A stretch of 64,000 bases of DNA from Rhodanobacter sp. (lineage in GTDB: Bacteria; Pseudomonadota; Gammaproteobacteria; Xanthomonadales; Rhodanobacteraceae), in contig SCSE01000001.1 in NCBI GenBank assembly GCA_004298015.1, positions 62,001 through 126,000 of the forward strand, in the 5' to 3' direction. The translations under genes and the position numbers were made by a program. The notes under the pieces are model-generated. The model saw only the letters and a list, made by a program, of their open reading frames with translations, made no database searches and was not told the DNA's origin. Each line of letters starts with the position of its first letter. Within the stretch, counting starts at the first letter, position 1. Positions 25,513-32,564 of the stretch are shown in pieces.

Positions 25513-25851
25513 TCAGCTTACCGAGATGGCCCAGGCGATCGATGCGGCGTTGACCGCGGTGAGAGTCAGCGCGATCAGGAAGATCGCATCGGCGATCCGT
25601 TCTAGCCGGTGGTTGCGGCGCTGGCTGCGTCCGCGCAAGGCCCAGTAGGAGAGCAGGCAGGACACCAGGTACAGGATGGCATCGACTGCAAGCAGGTCGT
25701 CCACCAGAATGTCGGCCCGGCGCAATGAAATCACCAGGCGGATGATGCCGATCACCGTGAGGCAGACGCCGACCATCGCCGCCGATGCGGTAAAGATGTG
25801 CACGCAGATATCGTCATCGAGCGAAGTGCGCTGTGGGTCGGGGTGGCTCAT
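25513..25851 (-). CDS. Small three-helix membrane protein, unknown function
   Basis: 112 residues, MSHPDPQRTSLDDDICVHIF, then hydrophobic segments near 23-42, 54-70 and 88-108. RRADILVDDLLAVDAILYLV is the most distinctive stretch; similar proteins occur as conserved hypotheticals in proteobacteria. No catalytic residues recognised. The 251 bp between it and the fusion gene at 26103 show no gene. Confidence 0.7.
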   Translation of the reverse strand: MSHPDPQRTSLDDDICVHIFTASAAMVGVCLTVIGIIRLVISLRRADILVDDLLAVDAILYLVSCLLSYWALRGRSQRRNHRLERIADAIFLIALTLTAVNAASIAWAISVS

Positions 25852-26102
25852 GAAAAATTCCGGGGGAGGGTGTCACCGGCCATGCAGGGTTAGACCGCGT
25901 CCTGCCGTGGCTGTTGCATAGCCTCCTTCCGGTGTTCAGCTGAGGTCGGCGAAGGGGGCGTATATCGCCAGCGGAATGTACGTCTCAGCATGTAGGGGGA
26001 TCTGCCGGAGCGCCGCATGGCAAGCGGATCTTCCACGCTATCGCGATTCACCGTCTGTACCGCACACTGACCTTCCAAAGCCCTCGGTGATTGCCACGCA
26101 AG

Positions 26103-29100
26103 ATGCAAAAGAAACCGATCTTCTTCGATCCCACCGGCCGACGGGCCAGCCGCATCTCGCGGCTGGGTCTGGCGCTGGCCGTGATCAGCACCTTGTTCGT
26201 GCTGGCATTTGCGGCCAGCTTGCTGATCGGGCCACGGATGAACGGGCTGCAGCTGGGTAGCCGCGGCAAGGGCCTGCGTTCGCTGGCCGGGGTCAGGGCA
26301 GCGGCCCCGCAATTGCTGAAACCCGCGGCGCGCCTGGCGGCAGAGGTGCGTGCACGGCAGCGGTTACTGCACCCGAAGCGTCCGCACGCCAACCCAGGCA
26401 TGCCCGGGCGCGCGCGGCCGCTGTCGCTGGCCAAACCGGCGGGGCGGCCCCTGGCGATCGGCTTCTATGTCAATTGGGACGATGGCAGCTATGCCTCGCT
26501 GAAGCGGGCACTGCCCACGCTGGACTGGGTGATTCCGACCTGGTTGAGCGTCAGTGGTCCGCAAATGGCGTTGAAGAGCACTCTGGATACCTCCGCCCTG
26601 GACCTGATTCGGCGGCAGAAGCCGTCGACACCGATCCTGCCCTTGCTGCAGAACGCGGTCGACGGCAACTGGGATGGCGCCGGGCTTGCCCGCATGCTGG
26701 CCGATCCTGCGCTGCGCAGGCAGCGCATAGCGCAGATCGTCGACTTTCTCGCGGCCAACCGCCTGCAGGGCGTGACCGTGGATTTCGAGGAGGTACCCGA
26801 AGGCGCACAGCAGGACTTGCATGCTTTTCTTTCGGAGTTGTCCGACGCGTTTGCGCCGCACGACTGGGGCATCGTGTTGTCGGTGCCGTTCGACGATGTC
26901 GCCTGGGATTATGCCGGGTACGCCAACATCGTCGACTTCGAGTTGCTGATGGCTTACGACCAGCATTGGGCGGGCAAGGACCCCGGCAGTATTGCCGGCC
27001 AGGACTGGTTCGAGAGCACGCTCGACAAACGGATGAAAGTGCTGGACCCGGACCAGACCATCATTGCGTTGGGTAGCTACGGTTACGACTGGGCCAGCGG
27101 CCAGAACGCCGAGGCGCTGACGTTCCAGGATGCGATGGATCGCGCGGCCGACGCTCAGGCCGAGATTGCCTTCGATCCGGACAGCCGCAATCCGTGGTTT
27201 TCCTACAGCGAGGACGATGGCACCGTGCACCGGGTCTGGTTTCTCGACGCCGTTACCGCCTTCAACCAGATCCATGCTGCCGATGCCGATCGGCCGTACG
27301 GCTATGCCGTATGGCGCCTGGGCGCCGAAGATCCCTCGATCTGGCCCTTGCTGGGCAGGCCTTACGGTGCCGCCGCGCCCGCGCAGTTGCACGCGATCGC
27401 CCAGGGCGAGGACATCGACATCGAGGGTGAGGGCGAGATCTTGCAGATCGCTTCCGAGCCGGCGCCGGGCGCACGCACGTATACGCTTGAAAAGGACAGC
27501 GGCGACATCGCCGACGAGCATTACACCAGCCTGCCGAAATCCTACGTGATCCAGCGCGTCGGCACGCTGCCGCACAAGATTGCGCTGACCTTCGACGATG
27601 GCCCGGATCCGGACTGGACACCGCAGATCCTGGATATCCTCAAGGCCAAACATGTGCCGGCCACCTTCTTCATCGTCGGCAAGAATGCCGAGATGTCGCC
27701 GCGCCTGGTACAACGCATGGTCGACGAGGGTCACGATGTCGGCAATCACACGTTTACCCATCCCAATCTCGGTGACAGTCCGCCTGGTATCGTCGCGCTG
27801 GAGCTGAACGCCACCCAGCGTCTGTTCGAGGCGCTCACCGGCCGTTCGATGCGCTTGTTCCGGGCGCCGTATTTCGGCGACGCCGAGCCGACCACCGCCG
27901 ATGAACTGGTGCCGATCAAGCTGGCGCAGAAACTGGGCTACATCGCCGTCGGGCTGCATGTCGATCCGGATGACTGGAAGCGCCCGCCGACCGCGCAGAT
28001 CGTCAGCAGCGTACTGACCCAGGTCGATACGCGGAATCCTGGGCGACACGGCCAGGTAGTGTTGCTGCATGATGGCGGCGGTGATCGCTCGCACACGGTA
28101 GCGGCGCTACCGCAGATCATCGACGGCTTGCGTGCGCAGGGTTACCAGTTCGTCACCGTATCCGTGCTGGCCGGACTGACGCGCGATCAGGGCATGCCAC
28201 TCCTGCCGCCGGGTTCGTTGTCACGGCTGGCGGACCGCTCGGTGTTCTATACCCTGGGCTGGTTCGGGCACATGCTGCGGGCGTTGTTCCTGCTGGCCAT
28301 CTGGCTGGGGGTCGCACGGCTGCTGTTGCTCGGTGGCCTGGGACTGGTCAACTGGCTGCGCGACCGCCGTCGCACGCCCCCGTCGCTCGGCGACGCCCCC
28401 GCACTGGTCTCGGTACTGATCCCCGCCTTCAACGAGGAAAAGGTGATCGTCAGCGCGATTCGGCGCATTCTCGAGAGCCGCTATCCGGCGCTGGAAGTCA
28501 TCGTTGTCGACGACGGCTCGACCGACGCCACCACGGCGGTGGTGCAGGCGAGCTATGCGAACGAACCGCGCGTGCGCCTGCTGACCATTCCCAATGGCGG
28601 CAAGGCCCACGCAGTCAATACAGCGCTGCGTGAAGCCGCCGGCTCGGTGATCGTGGCGCTCGATGCCGATACCCAGTTCGAGCCGGACACCCTGCCGCGG
28701 CTGGTGCGCTGGTTCGCCGATCCGGAAGTGGGCGCGGTGGCCGGCAACGCCAAGGTCGGCAACCGGATCAACCTGATCACCTGGTGGCAGGCGCTGGAGT
28801 ACATCACTGCGCAGAATCTGGAACGCCGTGCACTGGCGGCGCTCGGTGCGATTACCGTGGTGCCGGGTGCAGTGGGCGCCTGGCGGCGCGAGGCGCTGGA
28901 GCAACTGGGCGGCTTCCCCGGCGACACCCTGGCCGAGGACCAGGACCTGACCATCGCAGTGCAGAAGGCGGGCTACCGGACCGTGTTCGACGCCGAAGCG
29001 GTGGCCTGGACCGAAGCGCCGGACAGCATGCGCGGGCTGGCCCGCCAGCGCTTCCGCTGGGCCTACGGGACCTTGCAGTGCCTGTGGAAGCATCGCGATG

Positions 29101-29525
29101 CCACCTTTCGCCCGCGCTACGGCACGCTCGGCATGATCGCGCTGCCGCAGGTGTGGTTGTTCCAGATCGTCTTCTCGGTGGTGTCGCCCCTGGTCGACCT
29201 GCTGCTGGTCTGGCAGATCATCTCCACCGGCATCGACTACCTGCAGCACCGCGGCCAGTTCAACCCCGACAACCTGATCCTCGTCGGGATCTTCTACGCC
29301 GTGTTCATGGCTGTGGACCTGGCCGGTGCGGCGCTGGCCTTCGCGATGGAAAAAAAGGAGCAGTGGAGCCTGCTGTGGTGGCTGGTACTGCAACGCTTCG
29401 GCTACCGCCAGCTGATGTACTACGTGGTGGTGCGTTCGGTCTCCGCCGCGCTCCGCGGTCCCTCGGTCGGCTGGGGCAAGCAGGACCGCAAGGCCACGGT
29501 GTCGGCAAACGCGGAAGCGGGCTGA
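26103..29525 (+). CDS. GH18-like / polysaccharide deacetylase / glycosyltransferase 2 fusion
   Basis: About 1140 residues. A membrane helix (about 18-40), a GH18-like domain (about 115-430) keeping the DxE pair in GVTVDFEEV (D227, E229), then a NodB/CE4 deacetylase (about 490-700) with TFDDGPDP (D498, D499) and metal His in GNHTFTHPN (H549, H553). After a helix near 720-745 comes a processive GT2 (about 765-1000) with VVDDGSTD, DADTQFEPD, AEDQDLT and QRFRW, and C-terminal helices. The set mirrors PgaB plus PgaC in one chain, suggesting an N-acetylhexosamine polymer made, deacetylated and trimmed. ATG 26103 preferred to TTG 26091. Confidence 0.9.
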   Translation: MQKKPIFFDPTGRRASRISRLGLALAVISTLFVLAFAASLLIGPRMNGLQLGSRGKGLRSLAGVRAAAPQLLKPAARLAAEVRARQRLLHPKRPHANPGMPGRARPLSLAKPAGRPLAIGFYVNWDDGSYASLKRALPTLDWVIPTWLSVSGPQMALKSTLDTSALDLIRRQKPSTPILPLLQNAVDGNWDGAGLARMLADPALRRQRIAQIVDFLAANRLQGVTVDFEEVPEGAQQDLHAFLSELSDAFAPHDWGIVLSVPFDDVAWDYAGYANIVDFELLMAYDQHWAGKDPGSIAGQDWFESTLDKRMKVLDPDQTIIALGSYGYDWASGQNAEALTFQDAMDRAADAQAEIAFDPDSRNPWFSYSEDDGTVHRVWFLDAVTAFNQIHAADADRPYGYAVWRLGAEDPSIWPLLGRPYGAAAPAQLHAIAQGEDIDIEGEGEILQIASEPAPGARTYTLEKDSGDIADEHYTSLPKSYVIQRVGTLPHKIALTFDDGPDPDWTPQILDILKAKHVPATFFIVGKNAEMSPRLVQRMVDEGHDVGNHTFTHPNLGDSPPGIVALELNATQRLFEALTGRSMRLFRAPYFGDAEPTTADELVPIKLAQKLGYIAVGLHVDPDDWKRPPTAQIVSSVLTQVDTRNPGRHGQVVLLHDGGGDRSHTVAALPQIIDGLRAQGYQFVTVSVLAGLTRDQGMPLLPPGSLSRLADRSVFYTLGWFGHMLRALFLLAIWLGVARLLLLGGLGLVNWLRDRRRTPPSLGDAPALVSVLIPAFNEEKVIVSAIRRILESRYPALEVIVVDDGSTDATTAVVQASYANEPRVRLLTIPNGGKAHAVNTALREAAGSVIVALDADTQFEPDTLPRLVRWFADPEVGAVAGNAKVGNRINLITWWQALEYITAQNLERRALAALGAITVVPGAVGAWRREALEQLGGFPGDTLAEDQDLTIAVQKAGYRTVFDAEAVAWTEAPDSMRGLARQRFRWAYGTLQCLWKHRDATFRPRYGTLGMIALPQVWLFQIVFSVVSPLVDLLLVWQIISTGIDYLQHRGQFNPDNLILVGIFYAVFMAVDLAGAALAFAMEKKEQWSLLWWLVLQRFGYRQLMYYVVVRSVSAALRGPSVGWGKQDRKATVSANAEAG

Positions 29526-29556
29526 CCCCGGCCGCTGCGGTTGGAAGCAGGGCGTG

Positions 29557-31929
29557 CTACAGCGGCGTGAGGTTGGCGTATGCGGCGACCAGCCATTTGC
29601 TGCCGGCCTCGGCGAAGTTGACCTGCAGCCGGGTGTGGGCGCCGCTGCCCTCGGCGCTGATCACCACGCCTTCGCCGAAGCTCGGGTGGCTCACCTGCTG
29701 GCCGAGTTTCACCGGCAGGTCCTCGACCAGCGACGCGGATGCCGCATGGCGTGAGGCGTCGGGGTACAGCGGGCGGCTTACCTGCACCCTCGGGCGTATC
29801 TCGTCGATCAACTCGGCCGGCATCTCGCCAAGAAAACGCGAGGGTCGGGCCAGCATCTCGGTGCCGTGCATGCGCCGTGATTCGGCGTGGCAGACGAACA
29901 GTTTTGCGCGTGCGCGGGTGATCCCGACGTAGGCCAGTCGCCGCTCCTCTTCGAGGCGGCCTTCGTCGTCGACGGAGCGCTGACTGGGAAACAGCCCTTC
30001 CTCCATGCCAACCAGGAACACCACCGGAAACTCCAGGCCCTTGGCCGAATGCAGGGTCATCAGCTGCACGCAGTCGTCCCAGGCCTCACCCTGGCTTTCA
30101 CCCGCTTCCAGTGTGGCGTGGGCGAGGAAGGCGGACAGTTCGCTCAGGCCGGCTTCAAGGTCGTCCGGCGTGAGCTCGAAGCGACTGGCCACATTGACCA
30201 GTTCATCCAGGTTCTCGACCCGGGACTCGGCGTTGCCGCGACTGTCCTTCTCGTAGAAGTCGCGCAGACCGGTATGCGTGATCGCGTGGTCGATCTGCTC
30301 GGCGAGGGTGAGGGGCTGAGGCGCAGGGAGCGGGGAACGGCCAAGATCGACAGCCTCGGGGTCGTTGCCCTTTTTGGTTGCGGACAGCGGCTGCGAAGCG
30401 GATGGTTCGGTCCCGACACGAGGCTGGGTATTCCTCGTTCCCTGCGACCGCAAGGAGGTCCCGTCGTCGGATTCCCCGTTCCCGGCCGGTTGTCCGGCGA
30501 AGGTTCGGGCCATCGTGTCGATCAACAGCAAAAATGCCTTCACCGCATTTTTCGCGCGGCCCGCGAGGTCGCCGCTGATCAGCTCGATCAGTGCCGCCTC
30601 CCACATCGAGATGTCTTCGTGGCGCGCGCGACGGCGCAGCGCATCGAGGGTGCGCTCGCCGATACCGCGGGTGGGCGTGTTCACGGCGCGCTCGAACGCG
30701 GCGTCGTCATGGCGGTTGGCGCTGAGCCGCAGATAGGCCAGCGCGTCCTTGATCTCGGCGCGTTCGAAGAAGCGCTGGCCGCCGTAGACGCGATACGGCA
30801 GGTCGCGTTGAATCAGCTGCTCCTCGAAATTGCGCGACTGCGCGTTGGAGCGATAGAGGATCGCGCAATCCTTTGCGTCGCCGTGCTCGGCGATGTACTC
30901 GCGGATGCGCTCGATCACGAAGCGCGCCTCGTCCTGCTCGTTGTACGCCGCGTACAGGGATATCCGCTCGCCGTCCTCGCCGGCGGTCCACAGTTGCTTG
31001 CCAAGCCGACTGCCGTTGCGCTGGATGACACTGTTGGCCGCTTTCAGGATGGTCGAGGTCGAGCGGTAGTTCTGTTCCAGCTTGATCGTGCGGGCACCGG
31101 GAAAGTCGCGCAGGAACTGCTGCACGTTCTCGACCTTGGCGCCGCGCCAGCCGTAGATCGCCTGGTCGTCGTCGCCGACCACGAAGACCTGTCCCGACGG
31201 CGTCTGTCCGGTGGCGCCGGCCAATACCCGGATCCACGCGTATTGCAGGGTGTTGGTGTCCTGGAATTCGTCGACCAGCAGATAGCGCCAGCGCTGCTGG
31301 TAGTGCGCCAGCACGGCGGGGTTCTTCAGCCACAGCTCGTGCGCGCGCAACAGCAATTCGGCGAAGTCGACGAGACCGGCGCGGCGGCAGGCATCCTCGT
31401 AGGCCTGGTAGATCTGCACGAAGCTGCGGGTGAGTGGATGGTCACGATGCTCGATGCTGCCGGGACGCTTGCCTTCGTCCTTCCACTGGTTGATCTGCCA
31501 GCTGGCCTGACGCGGCGGGAACTTCGCGTCATCCAGCCCCAGTCCGGCCACCACGCGTTTGATCAGCCGCAGCTGGTCATCGGCGTCGAGAATCTGAAAG
31601 GTTTCGGGTAGGCCGGCATCTCGCCAGTGTCGCCGGAGCAGACGATGGGCGATACCGTGAAAGGTGCCGACGGTCAGTCCCTGGGTGCCGCCGGGAATCA
31701 GCGCTTCCAGGCGGGCACGCATCTCGCCGGCCGCCTTGTTGGTGAAGGTAACCGCCAGAATCGCCCAAGGCGGTACCCGTTCGACCTGGGTCAGCCAGCC
31801 GACCCGGTGGGTCAGCACGCGGGTCTTGCCGGAGCCGGCGCCGGCCAGCACCAGATAATGACCGGGTGGGGCGCAGACGGCTTCGCGCTGGGCATCGTTG
31901 AGCGGATCGATCAGGTGTGAGACATCCAT
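29557..31929 (-). CDS. uvrD: DNA helicase II UvrD, with a repeat-derived insertion
   Basis: Superfamily 1 3'-5' helicase of excision and mismatch repair. 790 residues against about 720 in E. coli. Walker A VLAGAGSGKTRVL, DEAD-like VDEFQDTN, QNYRSTSTIL, MTLHSAKGLEFPVVF and RRLAYVGITRA are intact, as is the C-terminal RLQVNF/SKWLVAAYANL tail. Residues about 481-539 (59 residues between TFAGQ and LTLAEQIDHA) have no counterpart and look like translated intergenic repeat. ATG at 31927-31929 is where homology begins. Confidence 0.96.
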   Translation of the reverse strand: MDVSHLIDPLNDAQREAVCAPPGHYLVLAGAGSGKTRVLTHRVGWLTQVERVPPWAILAVTFTNKAAGEMRARLEALIPGGTQGLTVGTFHGIAHRLLRRHWRDAGLPETFQILDADDQLRLIKRVVAGLGLDDAKFPPRQASWQINQWKDEGKRPGSIEHRDHPLTRSFVQIYQAYEDACRRAGLVDFAELLLRAHELWLKNPAVLAHYQQRWRYLLVDEFQDTNTLQYAWIRVLAGATGQTPSGQVFVVGDDDQAIYGWRGAKVENVQQFLRDFPGARTIKLEQNYRSTSTILKAANSVIQRNGSRLGKQLWTAGEDGERISLYAAYNEQDEARFVIERIREYIAEHGDAKDCAILYRSNAQSRNFEEQLIQRDLPYRVYGGQRFFERAEIKDALAYLRLSANRHDDAAFERAVNTPTRGIGERTLDALRRRARHEDISMWEAALIELISGDLAGRAKNAVKAFLLLIDTMARTFAGQPAGNGESDDGTSLRSQGTRNTQPRVGTEPSASQPLSATKKGNDPEAVDLGRSPLPAPQPLTLAEQIDHAITHTGLRDFYEKDSRGNAESRVENLDELVNVASRFELTPDDLEAGLSELSAFLAHATLEAGESQGEAWDDCVQLMTLHSAKGLEFPVVFLVGMEEGLFPSQRSVDDEGRLEEERRLAYVGITRARAKLFVCHAESRRMHGTEMLARPSRFLGEMPAELIDEIRPRVQVSRPLYPDASRHAASASLVEDLPVKLGQQVSHPSFGEGVVISAEGSGAHTRLQVNFAEAGSKWLVAAYANLTPL
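30326..30483. repeat. Repeat-like insertion within uvrD
   Basis: Bounded by GGGAGCGGGGAAC (30326-30338) and the inverted ATTCCCCGTTCCC (30471-30483), imperfect terminal inverted repeats. Contains a further GGGAACGAGGAATACC-type motif on -. It adds 59 codons (30313-30489) without shifting frame. Confidence 0.65.
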
Positions 31930-31956
31930 TCTGCCGATTGTAACGGGCGCGCAAAA

Positions 31957-31983
31957 GAAAACCGCCGCATGGCGGCGGTTTTC
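31957..31983 (-). terminator. Terminator after the DUF3185 gene
   Basis: Perfect stem GAAAACCGCCGC with GCGGCGGTTTTC and a 3-nt loop, followed on - by TTTTGC. It lies between the DUF3185 stop and the uvrD start, isolating uvrD transcription. Confidence 0.8.
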
Positions 31984-32003
31984 GGCCGGGCAATACGTGT
32001 CGT

Positions 32004-32222
32004 TCAGCGCTTCCTGACGAAGCCGCCGATCGCCAGCAGGGCGCCGACCACCACTCCGGCGATGCCCACCCATTGCGGCACACCCTTGTCATGCGTGGCG
32101 GTGAGCTTGGCCGAGCCAATTTGGGCGACGGTATCGGTTGCCTGGTAGCTGGCGTGCCCAGCAATGATCCAGATGCCTGCGATCAACAAAACGATGCCGA
32201 TGATGATCAGCCCTGCGCGCAT
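32004..32222 (-). CDS. DUF3185 small membrane protein
   Basis: 72 residues: MRAGLIIIGIVLLIAGIWII (helix 1), a short polar stretch DTVAQIGSAKLTATHDK, then VPQWVGIAGVVVGALLAIGG (helix 2) and a basic tail FVRKR. This two-helix pattern is that of DUF3185; function unknown. ATG at 32220-32222 chosen. Bounded by terminators on both sides, so a single-gene transcript. Confidence 0.85.
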   Translation of the reverse strand: MRAGLIIIGIVLLIAGIWIIAGHASYQATDTVAQIGSAKLTATHDKGVPQWVGIAGVVVGALLAIGGFVRKR

Positions 32223-32302
32223 GATGACTCTCCTCGTAAGTGTGGGGTGAGTATGCCTGCTGCCGCCGTGCACAAAAAGTACACGGGTTGCGGAGCGTCG
32301 CC

Positions 32303-32417
32303 AAAAAAATGGCCCCGAAGGCTAGGGGGAGCCTTCGGGGCCGTGGAGGCGACACCCAGGGGAGAGGTTCGCGTCCGGTCGGCGGCTCAGGGAGGTGAGC
32401 CAGCCTGTGGATGCCGT
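32303..32417 (-). ncRNA. sX13-like small RNA with three C-rich hairpin loops
   Basis: Between polA and DUF3185. On - three hairpins follow one another: GGCTCA-CCTCCC-TGAGCC (32401-32384); GCGAACC...GGTGTCGC with loop TCTCCCCTG (32372-32349); and GGCCCCGAAGGCT-CCCCCT-AGCCTTCGGGGCC (32342-32311) followed by seven T (32309-32303), an intrinsic terminator. Xanthomonas sX13 is an Hfq-independent sRNA with C-rich loops also encoded beside polA (from memory), pairing with G-rich mRNA leaders. The 5' end is set by assuming about 115 nt; no clear promoter was found. Confidence 0.72.
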
Positions 32418-32564
32418 TGCGTGCATCCGAAGACTTTGAACGCGGTTTGGCGAGAAAGTTGCGAGGTTTCTCAAAAATATTTATCGATGATTCATTTGAT
32501 GAAACCTTAACCCGCAACACCTTGTTATATATGGCTCCTACCACCTGGATGCATACCGGATCGC
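32343..32564. other. AT-rich gap between polA and the sRNA
   Basis: No gene seen beyond the sRNA. The part 32460-32540 is markedly AT-rich for this genome and holds an imperfect inverted repeat, GGTTTCTCAAA (32465-) with TTTGATGAAACC (to about 32506). It could contain the sRNA promoter or the polA 3' end structure. Confidence 0.4.

Noticed and set aside
26364..28094. A 576-codon - frame opposite the fusion gene
   Set aside because: Antisense shadow; the + frame carries three complete catalytic motif sets.
29887..31611. A 574-codon open frame on + inside uvrD
   Set aside because: Complement of the helicase frame; the uvrD reading has all helicase motifs and this has none.
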